Part shown: piece by piece, positions 18,573-26,467 of the stretch
Layout: each line of letters starts with the position of its first letter
How positions within the stretch are numbered: position 1 is the first letter of the stretch
DNA from: Streptomyces sp. NBC_00370
GTDB taxonomy: Bacteria > Actinomycetota > Actinomycetes > Streptomycetales > Streptomycetaceae
Direction of reading: 5' to 3'
DNA: 64,000 nucleotides
Assembly (NCBI RefSeq): GCF_036084755.1
Contig: NZ_CP107968.1
Span: 1,602,501 to 1,666,500 of the forward strand
Made by a program: the position numbers and the translations under genes
Notes under the pieces: generated by a model
What the model saw: the letters and a program-made list of their open reading frames with translations, nothing else
Database searches by the model: none
Told to the model about the DNA's origin: nothing

Positions 18573-19484
18573 TCAGGAGTGGAACGGCAGTCCCGCGTCG
18601 GCGACCAGGTCGAGGTCGTCGTCGCCGGAGGGTGGCAGCAGAGTGGCGGACCCGTCGGTCACCGGCACGACGCCCAGATCGAGCAGTTCGGCCATGGCCG
18701 CGTGGCCCGCCATGTCGCGTACCTGGAGCTGGTAGCGGGCGGTGGTGCGGTACGAGCCGCCCGCGTCGTCGCCGGTGCGCTGGAGGAAGCCCGATTCGGT
18801 GAGGAAGGCGACCGCCTTGCCGACGATGCCGGTGGTCGAACCGGCGAGCCTGCGGGCGTCCTTCGTCGCGCCCGTGGCACTGCGCCGGGTGTAGATGCGC
18901 CAGGACGCCTCAAGACCGGGGGTGTCGGTCTGCGGGTCGGTGTTCTCGCCCTGCTCCTCGGCCCGTTCCTCCAGACGGCGGCAGGCCTGCCGGACGAACG
19001 CGTCGACCCCGTTGACGGTGATCCGGCCGATGTAGCCGTCGTCGGCGAGGTCTTCCGGGCGGGGGAAGGCCATGGCGGCGACGGCGAGATGGGCCAGGCC
19101 GTGCAGGAACCGGTCGGCGGAGTCGGTGGAGGCGCGGCGGGCGTAGTCGCCCATACGGACGGCGAAGACGGAGTCCTCGCCCGCGGTCACGGCCATCCCG
19201 GCACGCGGGGAGACCTCCAGGACGACGAGGCCGAATCCGGTGGCGACAGCGTCGGCGATCCGGGCGAAGGCGGGGTCTTCGCGGTAGCGGCGCAGCAGTT
19301 CGGTGTATTCGGCGTCGCGGGCCGGCAGCAGTTTGGGCTGCAGGCCGAAGGAGACGAGCCGCGCGGCGTCGGCCGTGTCGGCGGGCGTGACGGCGGCGCT
19401 CACGGCCGGGGCCGCCGCGGCGTCGGAGCTGTCGCCGCCGGGGACGCCCCATGCCGCCGCGTGCTCTGTGTGGTGCTCGCTCAC
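18573..19484 (-). CDS. Condensin-like accessory protein (MukE/MksE/JetB-like, inferred)
   Basis: A 303-residue soluble protein, second gene of the SMC-like operon. It has no recognised catalytic motif. The sequence suggests a winged-helix fold: FLHGLAHLAVAAMAF in the middle and, toward the C-terminus, GKAVAFLTESGFLQRTGDD...YRTTARYQLQVRDMAGHAAMAELLDLGV, a helix-turn-helix followed by a beta wing. This fits the small winged-helix subunits (MukE, MksE, JetB) that sit between kleisin and SMC heads. The start is GTG at 19484 with AAGGAG 7 nt upstream. The role is assigned from gene order and size more than from sequence identity. Confidence 0.65.
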   Translation of the reverse strand: MSEHHTEHAAAWGVPGGDSSDAAAAPAVSAAVTPADTADAARLVSFGLQPKLLPARDAEYTELLRRYREDPAFARIADAVATGFGLVVLEVSPRAGMAVTAGEDSVFAVRMGDYARRASTDSADRFLHGLAHLAVAAMAFPRPEDLADDGYIGRITVNGVDAFVRQACRRLEERAEEQGENTDPQTDTPGLEASWRIYTRRSATGATKDARRLAGSTTGIVGKAVAFLTESGFLQRTGDDAGGSYRTTARYQLQVRDMAGHAAMAELLDLGVVPVTDGSATLLPPSGDDDLDLVADAGLPFHS

Positions 19485-19508
19485 GGGCGTTGCTCCTTAC
19501 GGCCTGGG

Positions 19509-19553
19509 GTGGCGGACGGTGCGATGGCGGACAGTGCGATGGCGGACGGTGCG
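19509..19553 (+). repeat. Three tandem 15-bp repeats
   Basis: Units GTGGCGGACGGTGCG, ATGGCGGACAGTGCG and ATGGCGGACGGTGCG follow without gaps at 19509-19523, 19524-19538 and 19539-19553. They lie in the 100-bp gap between the first two genes of the condensin-like operon. Confidence 0.9.
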
Positions 19554-19584
19554 GGGAAAGGTGGGACCGACGGGCGGTTGGTGG

Positions 19585-21129
19585 TCATGCCGCGTCCGTA
19601 CGGTCCGCGGCCATGCCGGCCGCGTCGAGGAGCGCCGTGCCCACTATCAGGTCGGCGCCGCCGAACTCGGGGTCGTCCAGCGGGGTGCCGTCGTCGACGG
19701 CGAACAACAGCCGCTTCTCGCCCTGCCGGTAGGCGGTGCCGACAGGCGGGCTCGCCGCGTGGACGGCGAGCAGCGCCACCAGATACGGCAGGTCGGGGTC
19801 GTGTCTGCGGGCCTCGGCGAGCAGCCCGGACAGCCGTCGTGGCGCGTCGTGTTCGAGATCGAGCAGTTCCATCGCGTGCGCCAGCTGCTCCTCGCTGAAG
19901 CGGCTGTCGTCCGGGGTGGCGATGAGATCGGGTTCGGGCATCTCGGCGCCGAGGTGTTCGCGCTCAAGCGGCGGGGTGAGCAGGATGTCGATCAGGTCGC
20001 CGACGCGCACGGACGTGGGCGTACGCAGTCCGGTGCCACGGGCGAAGAACGCGTCGGTGACTCTCGTCGCCTGTTCGACGGGGAGCGGCAGCAGCGGGGC
20101 GAGCAACTGCCCGTACAGATCGAGGCCGGTACGGGCGCTCGGCCCGGCGAAGGACTGCCGGTCCTGCTCGGCGCGGAACAGCGGACCGGCCTCCAGCAGC
20201 CGGGACTGGAGCTGGGTGTGCCGGCGGATGCAGTCCTTGACGATGTCGACCAGCTCGGCGGCGCGCCGCTTGTGCTCGGCCGTCTTGGGGTCGGCGCCGG
20301 TCTCGGCCTCGTCGCGCGCCTTGCGGATGTTGTTCAGGATCGCGTTCTCGTGGCGGTACCGGTCGGCGACATGGTCCAGGGCTTCGTCGATCATGTCCGG
20401 GACGGCGTTGAGCCAGTCGACCGCGCGGACGTTGCGGCGGGTCGCGTCGAGCGTCCTGCGCAGCGTCTCCGCGTACTGGACGGTGCGGTACCTGGCCTGT
20501 TCCGCGGCGAGTTGCGCGTCGGCGAGACGGCCCCGGTTGATCAGCACCTCCAGCTTGACCTCGGCGGCGATCTGCGCGCTCGTGACGTCCGTGTCGAGGG
20601 CGCCGACCAGCACGTTGACCGCTTCGTCGGTGGTGCGCAGATAGACGCTGCCGCCGTCGCCCGGCACTTCCTCGATGAGTTTGAAGTCGTAGTCCCTGCG
20701 GGTGTAGACGCCGTCCGTGCCGAACGTGCCGTAGACCGCGCGGAAGCCCCGGTCGACGCTGCCCACGTTGATGAGATTCTCCAGCACCCAGCGGGCCACC
20801 CGCTCATGCTCGGCCTGCGGGCGCCGGGGTGCCTGGGCCGCCACGCGCGGCAGCAGTCTGGCCACTATCTGCTCATGGTCCGCGCCGGTGTCGAAGTCCA
20901 TGTTGAGCGTGACCAGATCGATGGCGGAGAGGGCGACCTCGGCCATCGCGTAGATGGAGTACTCACCGGCCAGATTGGCCTTGCGGGTGTCCAGGTCGTG
21001 CAGCGGGGCTGTGCAGGCGAGCGCGCGCAGCCGCCGCGCGAGCCCTTCGTCGGCGGCCGGGCCCTGTGCGGGCCGCGGCCCCGCGCTGAGCTGGGGCGGA
21101 ACGGGTTCCGTCGAGGCAGGCGAAGTCAC
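19585..21129 (-). CDS. Condensin-like kleisin candidate (MukF/MksF/JetA-like, inferred)
   Basis: A 514-residue soluble, helix-rich protein, first gene of the SMC-like operon. Features include an N-terminal helical region (ARRLRALACTAPLHDLDTRKANLAGEYSIYAMAEVAL), a middle helical bundle (AEQARYRTVQYAETLRRTLDATRRNV) and a C-terminal winged-helix-like part (FSEEQLAHAMELLDLEHDAPRRLSGLLAEARRHDPDLPYLVALLAVHA). This matches the general shape of kleisin subunits in Muk/Mks/Wadjet systems. The start is taken as GTG 21129, giving VTSPASTEPVPP. A TAATCT element just upstream might be a -10 for a nearly leaderless message. Subunit identity is inferred from order and size. Confidence 0.65.
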   Translation of the reverse strand: MTSPASTEPVPPQLSAGPRPAQGPAADEGLARRLRALACTAPLHDLDTRKANLAGEYSIYAMAEVALSAIDLVTLNMDFDTGADHEQIVARLLPRVAAQAPRRPQAEHERVARWVLENLINVGSVDRGFRAVYGTFGTDGVYTRRDYDFKLIEEVPGDGGSVYLRTTDEAVNVLVGALDTDVTSAQIAAEVKLEVLINRGRLADAQLAAEQARYRTVQYAETLRRTLDATRRNVRAVDWLNAVPDMIDEALDHVADRYRHENAILNNIRKARDEAETGADPKTAEHKRRAAELVDIVKDCIRRHTQLQSRLLEAGPLFRAEQDRQSFAGPSARTGLDLYGQLLAPLLPLPVEQATRVTDAFFARGTGLRTPTSVRVGDLIDILLTPPLEREHLGAEMPEPDLIATPDDSRFSEEQLAHAMELLDLEHDAPRRLSGLLAEARRHDPDLPYLVALLAVHAASPPVGTAYRQGEKRLLFAVDDGTPLDDPEFGGADLIVGTALLDAAGMAADRTDAA

Positions 21130-21308
21130 GCTGAACAGATTAGGTCCTCGCACTGACAACGGTCGAAACGGCGCAGAAGCGACCGGAGTCGGCGACGCGC
21201 CGCAGCGGGGAGGCCACGAGGTGGCGGGCGAACCGCCGTACGACCGGCGCACCGCGCGTCAGTTCGCCCGTTTCGCCGTGCCGGCGCGGCCGAGCGGTGC
21301 GCTGTCGT

Positions 21309-21338
21309 CTGGGATCGTTCCTGGGATCGTTCAACGAA
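21309..21338 (+). promoter_or_regulatory. Direct repeat and inverted repeat upstream of pxpA
   Basis: The 12-mer CTGGGATCGTTC is repeated exactly at 21309-21320 and 21321-21332. The second copy runs into AACGAA, forming the palindrome TCGTTCAACGA. TCGTT-N-AACGA symmetry resembles operators of IclR-family regulators, a family that includes Bacillus KipR of the kip (pxp) operon. It ends about 30 bp before the pxpA ATG. Confidence 0.5.
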
Positions 21339-21370
21339 CCTCTCATGTGTGCCTGTCGGAAGGTGACTCC

Positions 21371-22135
21371 ATGTCCTGGGCGTCCATCGATCTCAACGCC
21401 GACCTCGGCGAGGGCTTCGGCCGCTGGAAGCTGACCGAGGACGAGGCGCTGCTCTCCGTGGTCACCAGCGCCAATGTGGCGTGCGGCTTCCACGCGGGCG
21501 ACCCGGCCACCATGCGACGCGTCTGTTCCTGGGCCGCCGAGCGGGGCGTACGGATCGGCGCCCAGGTCTCGTACCGCGATCTCGCCGGATTCGGCCGGCG
21601 CTCCATGGACGTGCCGCCGGACGAGCTGGCCGCCGAGGTCGCCTACCAGATCGGCGCGCTGGAGGTGTTCGCCAAGGCGGGGGGCGCCGGCGTCGGTTAC
21701 GTCAAGCCGCACGGCGCGCTCTACAACCGCGCGATGCACGACGAGGAGCAGGCCGAGGCGGTCGTCGCCGGTGTGCTGCTGGCCGGCGGGCGGCTGCCGG
21801 TGCTCGGCCTGCCCGGCTCGGTGCTGCACGCGAAGGCGGCGGCGGCCGGACTGCCGGTCGTGGCCGAGGCGTTCGCCGACCGCGCGTACACCGCCGGGGG
21901 GACGCTGGTGCCGCGCCGCCAGGACGGGGCCGTGATCACCGACCCGGCCGCAGTCGTCGCGCGGGCCGTACGGATGGCGGCGGACGGCGAGGTCACCTCG
22001 CTCGACGGGCACACGGTCGCCGTGTCCGCGCGCTCGCTGTGCCTGCACGGCGACACGCACGGCGCCGTCGAACTCGCCCGCCGGGTACGCGCCGAACTTG
22101 AGGCGTCCGGCGTCCGGGTGGAGGCCTTCGTATGA
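21371..22135 (+). CDS. pxpA: 5-oxoprolinase subunit A (LamB/YcsF family)
   Basis: A 254-residue LamB/YcsF protein with the hallmark N-terminus SIDLNADLGEGFGRWKLTEDE, the CGFHAGDPATMRR block, VKPHGALYN and a C-terminal SLCLHGDTHGAVELARRVR. With PxpB and PxpC it opens 5-oxoproline (pyroglutamate) to glutamate with ATP. The ATG at 21371 follows GGAAGGTGA. Its stop overlaps the pxpB start (ATGA), so the three pxp genes form a coupled operon diverging from the condensin-like operon. Confidence 0.95.
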   Translation: MSWASIDLNADLGEGFGRWKLTEDEALLSVVTSANVACGFHAGDPATMRRVCSWAAERGVRIGAQVSYRDLAGFGRRSMDVPPDELAAEVAYQIGALEVFAKAGGAGVGYVKPHGALYNRAMHDEEQAEAVVAGVLLAGGRLPVLGLPGSVLHAKAAAAGLPVVAEAFADRAYTAGGTLVPRRQDGAVITDPAAVVARAVRMAADGEVTSLDGHTVAVSARSLCLHGDTHGAVELARRVRAELEASGVRVEAFV

Positions 22136-22749
22136 GGGCCCTCCCCTTCGGCGACCACGCGCTGCTGGTGGAGCTGGCCGACGGTGCGCAGACGGCCGCG
22201 CTCCATGCCGAGCTGCTGCGGCGCAGGGACGACGGAACGCTGCCGGAGGTACGGGAGATCGTCCCGGCCGCCCGCACCGTACTGCTCGACGGCGTCGCCG
22301 ATCCGGCGGCGCTGGGCGCGCTGTTGACCCGCTGGGAACTGCCGCCCGTCGACCCGCACGCCGGACCCGCCGTCGAGCTGCCCGTCCGCTACGACGGTCC
22401 CGACCTGGCGGACGTCGCCGCGCTGTGGGGTGTCGCGCCGCAGGAGGTCGTACGGATCCATACGGCGGCCGAATTCCGCGTCGCCTTCTGCGGGTTCGCG
22501 CCCGGCTTCGGTTATCTCACCGGTCTGCCGGAGGGCCGCGCCGTACCGCGCAGGGCCACGCCGCGCACCTCGGTGCCGGCGGGCTCGGTGGGCCTCGCGG
22601 GCCCGTACACCGGGGTGTATCCGCGCTCGTCCCCCGGGGGTTGGCAGCTGATCGGCACGACGGACGCCGTCCTCTGGGACGCGGACCGTGAGCCGGCCGC
22701 GCTGCTGATGCCCGGCACCCGGGTGCGGTTCGTGGCGGCCGGCCGATGA
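22132..22749 (+). CDS. pxpB: 5-oxoprolinase subunit B (KipI family)
   Basis: A 205-residue KipI/PxpB protein. Family marks are the N-terminal PFGDHALLVEL, the central HTAAEFRVAFCGFAPGFGYLTGLP and the C-terminal PRRATPRTSVPAGSVGLAG...GVYPRSSPGGWQLIG. With PxpA and PxpC it forms the ATP-dependent 5-oxoprolinase; the Bacillus homologue KipI was first described as an inhibitor of sporulation kinase A. It overlaps both neighbours by 4 bp. Confidence 0.95.
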   Translation: MRALPFGDHALLVELADGAQTAALHAELLRRRDDGTLPEVREIVPAARTVLLDGVADPAALGALLTRWELPPVDPHAGPAVELPVRYDGPDLADVAALWGVAPQEVVRIHTAAEFRVAFCGFAPGFGYLTGLPEGRAVPRRATPRTSVPAGSVGLAGPYTGVYPRSSPGGWQLIGTTDAVLWDADREPAALLMPGTRVRFVAAGR

Positions 22750-23642
22750 CCGGCGGCGCGACGGCCGGTCGCGATCGGACCGACGGCAGTCTGACCGTCG
22801 TACGGGCCGGGGCGCTGACCACCGTGCAGGATCTGGGCCGCCCCGGATACGCCCAGCTCGGAGTGGCACATTCCGGGGCGCTCGACCTGCCCGCCCTGCG
22901 GCTCGTCAACCGGCTGGTGGGGAACGACCCGAACGCGGCGGTCCTGGAGACGACCGTCACCGGATGCGCGGTACGGCCGGACCGTCCCGTCACCGTGGCG
23001 GTCGGCGGTGCGCCGTGCCCGGTCACCGTGGACGGCCGTCCGGTCGCCTGGGGTACGGCGGTACGGGTCGCGGCGGGCGCCCTGCTGGACGTCGGACCCG
23101 CCGTGTCCGGGGTACGCGGTTACGTGGCGTTCGGCGGCGGGATCGCCGTGGCGCCCGTGCTCGGCAGCCGCTCGACCGACCTGCTGTCCGGCCTCGGCCC
23201 CGCGCCGGCCGAGGCGGGCGCCGTGCTGCCGCTCGGCCCGGTGCGCCGCCCGGCGCCGCCGGTCGACGCGGCGCCCTGGCCGGCCCCGCCCGCCGAGTTG
23301 GTGCTGCGGGTCGGACTCGGACCGCGCGACGACTGGTTCACCGAGGGCGCGCTGCGCACGCTCGCGACCCACGTGTACCGCGTGTCCCCGGCCAGCAACC
23401 GCATCGGGCTGCGCACCCTGGGCCCTTCGCTGGAGCGCGCCGTGCACGACGAGCTGCCGAGCGAGGGCATGGTGACCGGCGCCGTACAAGTACCGCCCGA
23501 CGGCTGTCCGCTGGTGTTCCTCGCCGACCGGCCGACCACCGGCGGCTATCCGGTGATCGCCGTCGTCAGGGCGGCGGACCTGGCGGGTGCGGCACAGGCC
23601 GTGCCGGGGACGCCCGTACGGTTCGTGCCGGTGGGGCGCTGA
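22746..23642 (+). CDS. pxpC: 5-oxoprolinase subunit C (biotin-dependent carboxyltransferase family, KipA)
   Basis: A 298-residue PxpC/KipA protein. It begins LTVVRAGALTTVQDLGRPGYAQLGV and contains ALRLVNRLVGNDPNAAVLE, VRGYVAFGGGIAVAPVLGSRSTDL, and the C-terminal GAVQVPPDGCPLVFLADRPTTGGYPVIA block, all typical. It completes PxpABC. The last 97 bp lie opposite a frame belonging to the SGNH remnant described next. Confidence 0.95.
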   Translation: MTGGATAGRDRTDGSLTVVRAGALTTVQDLGRPGYAQLGVAHSGALDLPALRLVNRLVGNDPNAAVLETTVTGCAVRPDRPVTVAVGGAPCPVTVDGRPVAWGTAVRVAAGALLDVGPAVSGVRGYVAFGGGIAVAPVLGSRSTDLLSGLGPAPAEAGAVLPLGPVRRPAPPVDAAPWPAPPAELVLRVGLGPRDDWFTEGALRTLATHVYRVSPASNRIGLRTLGPSLERAVHDELPSEGMVTGAVQVPPDGCPLVFLADRPTTGGYPVIAVVRAADLAGAAQAVPGTPVRFVPVGR

Positions 23643-24036
23643 ACGGCCGGCAGGGGCGTCAGGGCGGCCAGCGCGCGGGAGAGCGCCAGTTCGGCGCGCC
23701 GGTCGAGCCGGGCGCCGGTGCCGCGCGCCCGGTGCCGCACCTCGTCGGCGGCGAGCCGCAGCAGGTCCGGCAGCAGGTCCCGGCACCGGCGTACCACCCA
23801 GCCGGTGCCTGCCGTGGCGAGCCAGCGCCAGGCGGCGAGCCGGCTCGGCGGCGGCCGGTCGGTCGTGAGGGCGGGCGGCGCCCCGAGGACGAACCCCCGC
23901 CACCGCACAGCAGCGCCGCCCAGCCCCGTCCGCGGCCGTCCGCCAGGGGGTCGCCGACGCCCGAGGTCAGTGAGTCTCCGAGCGCGGCGAACCGTACGGC
24001 GCGCGGGGGCCCCGCCGTTGAGGCCGGTGTGGTCAT
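23643..24036 (-). pseudogene. Broken SGNH/GDSL esterase gene, last in glycosyltransferase operon
   Basis: The frame opens at ATG 24036, overlapping the upstream glycosyltransferase stop by 4 bp. It encodes RFAALGDSLTSGVGDPLADG, the block-I nucleophile motif of SGNH hydrolases. After about 45 codons the reading stops making sense. A coding-like segment (LPDLLRLAADEVRHRARG) continues in another frame from about 23905. The central 150 or so residues, with the GxND and DxxH catalytic blocks, are missing. The original frame ends at 23659 after 125 codons. I read this as an internal deletion with frame change. An assembly error is less likely because a whole domain is absent. Confidence 0.7.
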
Positions 24037-25241
24037 CGTGGTGCCCCGTCCGGGCGGCGTACGGCGCGTACAGCCGGGGCGGTCGGCTCCGGCGGCGCGA
24101 CGGGCTCCGGTGCGCGCAGCGGCGCCGTGTCGTGGGCGGCGAGGAAGGCGTTGACCGCGTTGCTCCAGCTGAACAGCTCCGCGCGGGTCCTGGCCGCCTC
24201 CCGGCGCGCCCGCTCCGGCCGCTCCAGCAGGTCCTGTACGGCGTCGGCGAACGCGGCGCCCTGGTCGGCCGCCGCGAGGCCCGCGTCCCCGATGACCTCG
24301 GGCAGCGCCGACGAAGCGCTCGCGACCACCGGCGTGCCGGAGGCCAGCGCCTCCAGGGCCGACAGCCCGAAGGTCTCGGCGGGGCCAGGCGCCAGACAGA
24401 TGTCGGCCGACGCCTGGAGGTCGGCCATCGATTCGCGGTCCCCGACGTGGCCGAGGAACAGCGCGGGCAGCCGCTGCGCCCGCGCCCTGCGGACGAGTCC
24501 CGGCCGCAGCGGTCCGTCGCCCGCGACGACCAGCACCGCGCTCACCCCACGGGCGCGCAGTTCGGCGAGCGCGTCGAGGGCCGTGCCCGGCCGCTTCTCC
24601 ACCGAGAGCCGGGAGCCGAGCAGCAGGAGCACATCGGCGCCCCGCGCGTACCTCTCGCGCAGCGCGGTGCTGCGCCGGTCCGGCCGGCAGCGGACCAGGT
24701 CGACGCCGAGCGGCGCGCGGACCACGTTGCGGGCGCCGATCCGCAGGAACTCCCGCTCGGACCACTCGGTGGTGCACACGATCCGCGAATACGCCCAGGC
24801 GCTGCGCGCGTTGATCCGGTCGGCCGTGCGGCCCGCCGCCGCCCCCGGTACTCCCCAGGTGCGCAGGACGCCGTCGGCGGTCTCGTGGGAGACCATGACG
24901 GACGGGACGCGGTGCCGGCGTGCCCACTCCCCCGTCCAGCGCAAGGTGGTCCTGTCGGACACTTCGAGCCGGTCGGGCGCGAGTGATTCGAGCAGGTCGC
25001 GCACGCCGCGCCGGGCGGTCAGCACCCGGTAGCCGCCGGTGCCCGGCAGTACCGGGCCCGGGACGGTGATCACGCGCCCCTGCACGGTGTTCCGGTCGGA
25101 GGCGCGCTCGCCGGGGACGATCAGGACGGGTTCGTGACCGGCGGCGAGATAGCCGCTGCCGAGTTCCTGGAGGGCGGTGCGCAGCCCTCCGGAGGAGGGG
25201 GTGACGAAGTTCGCCATGCGTACGATCCGTAGCGCGTTCAC
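24033..25241 (-). CDS. Glycosyltransferase family 4 protein
   Basis: A 402-residue GT-B fold glycosyltransferase. The N-terminal domain begins LRIVRMANFVTPSSGGLRTALQELG. The donor-site region in the C-terminal half reads LLLGSRLSVEKRPGTALDAL...VVAGDGPLRP and PGPAETFGLSALEALASGTPVVASASSALPE with the conserved E-x7-E. It is cytoplasmic or peripherally membrane bound and probably transfers a hexose from a nucleotide sugar to a lipid or polysaccharide acceptor; donor and acceptor are not fixed. The GTG start at 25241 overlaps the upstream stop (GTGA). Confidence 0.9.
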   Translation of the reverse strand: MNALRIVRMANFVTPSSGGLRTALQELGSGYLAAGHEPVLIVPGERASDRNTVQGRVITVPGPVLPGTGGYRVLTARRGVRDLLESLAPDRLEVSDRTTLRWTGEWARRHRVPSVMVSHETADGVLRTWGVPGAAAGRTADRINARSAWAYSRIVCTTEWSEREFLRIGARNVVRAPLGVDLVRCRPDRRSTALRERYARGADVLLLLGSRLSVEKRPGTALDALAELRARGVSAVLVVAGDGPLRPGLVRRARAQRLPALFLGHVGDRESMADLQASADICLAPGPAETFGLSALEALASGTPVVASASSALPEVIGDAGLAAADQGAAFADAVQDLLERPERARREAARTRAELFSWSNAVNAFLAAHDTAPLRAPEPVAPPEPTAPAVRAVRRPDGAPR

Positions 25242-26356
25242 GCGACCACCGCCGTGCGGGCGCCGACCACGGCGCCGTAGTGGTCGATGAGCTGGTCCCC
25301 GACCGCCGCCCAGGTCCTGCTCTCGACCGTGGCGCGGCCCGCGGCGCCGAAGGCGGCGCGCAGCGCGGGGGCGTGGGCGAGGTCGCGTACCGCCTGGGTG
25401 ACGGCGTCGGCGTCCTGCGGTGTGACCAGCAGTCCGGTACGGCCGTGGTCGACGAGGTCGAGGGGGCCGCCGGCGGCTGGGGCGATCACCGGCACCCCGC
25501 TCGCCATGGCCTCCTGCACGGTCTGGCAGAAGGTCTCGAAGGGGCCGGTGTGCGCGAAGACGTCGAAGGAGGCGAAGACCCGGGCCAGTTCGTCCCCCGT
25601 GGTGCGGCCGAGGAACAGGGCCCGTGGCAGCACCCCGCGCAGCGCGGTCTCGCTGGGGCCGTCCCCGACGATCACCACCCGTACGCCGGGCAGTGCGCTG
25701 ACTCCGGCGAGGAGTTCGACCTGCTTCTCGGGGGCGAGACGGCCGACGTAGCCGACGATCAGCTCGCCGTTCGGGGCGAAGCGCCGGCGCAGTGCCACGT
25801 CCCGCAGCTCCGGCCGGAACCGTACGGCGTCCACGCCGCGCCGCCAGAGCCGTACGCGCGGGACGCCGTGCTCGGTGAGGTCACGGACGGCGGCGCTGGA
25901 CGGGGCGAGCGTGAGGTCGGCGGCGCAGTGGACGGCGCGCAGCCGGCGCCAGGCCGCCGCCTCGCCGGCGCCGACGTAGGTACGGGCGTAACCCGCGAGG
26001 TCGGTCTGGTAGACGGCGACGGCGGGCAGGCGCAGCCGGGTGGCCGCTGTCATGCCGCGGGCGCCGAGGATGAAGGGGCTCGCCAGGTGGACGAGGTCGG
26101 CGCGGTGGGCGGCAATGGTCGCCGCCACCCGCCTGCTGGGGAGAGCCACCCGCACCTGCGGGTAGCCGGGGAGGGGGACGGAGGGCACACGCACCACGGG
26201 GCACGGTGCGTCGAACGCCCCGGCGCCGGCCACGGCGGGGGCGATGACGAGCGGATCGTGGCCGCGTGCGGCGAGGTGCCGCGCGGTCTGCAGGGCGCAG
26301 TGGGCTACGCCGTTGACATCTGGCGGGAAGGACTCGGTGACGATGACGACACGCAT
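25238..26356 (-). CDS. Glycosyltransferase family 4 protein (mannosyltransferase-like)
   Basis: A 372-residue GT4 enzyme starting MRVVIVTESFPPDVNGVAHCALQTARHL, close to the PimB/MgtA type that uses GDP-mannose on phosphatidylinositol mannosides or glucuronosyl lipids. Donor-site blocks are LIVGYVGRLAPEKQVELLAG, VVIVGDGPSETALR and HTGPFETFCQTVQEAMASGVPVIAPAAGGPLDLV. It heads a three-gene operon: this gene, a second GT4 gene, and a broken SGNH esterase. The operon could decorate a cell-envelope glycolipid, but the acceptor is inferred only. Confidence 0.9.
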   Translation of the reverse strand: MRVVIVTESFPPDVNGVAHCALQTARHLAARGHDPLVIAPAVAGAGAFDAPCPVVRVPSVPLPGYPQVRVALPSRRVAATIAAHRADLVHLASPFILGARGMTAATRLRLPAVAVYQTDLAGYARTYVGAGEAAAWRRLRAVHCAADLTLAPSSAAVRDLTEHGVPRVRLWRRGVDAVRFRPELRDVALRRRFAPNGELIVGYVGRLAPEKQVELLAGVSALPGVRVVIVGDGPSETALRGVLPRALFLGRTTGDELARVFASFDVFAHTGPFETFCQTVQEAMASGVPVIAPAAGGPLDLVDHGRTGLLVTPQDADAVTQAVRDLAHAPALRAAFGAAGRATVESRTWAAVGDQLIDHYGAVVGARTAVVA

Positions 26357-26371
26357 ACCCGTGTTGTCGTC

Positions 26372-26426
26372 TCACGGGACGTGTCCCTGCCAACGTGGAT
26401 CTTTCCGCGTGGGGAACGTCCCGTGA
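26372..26426. promoter_or_regulatory. Long-spaced perfect inverted repeat upstream of glycosyltransferase operon
   Basis: TCACGGGACGT (26372-26382) and ACGTCCCGTGA (26416-26426) are perfect 11-bp inverted arms separated by 33 bp. They lie 16-70 bp upstream of the glycosyltransferase ATG and about 40 bp past the HEAT-gene stop. The element could be an operator pair or a terminator with a large loop. Confidence 0.55.
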
Positions 26427-26467
26427 GCATTCGCCTTCGACCCCTCAGGGTCTCTTGTCGGCCATCT

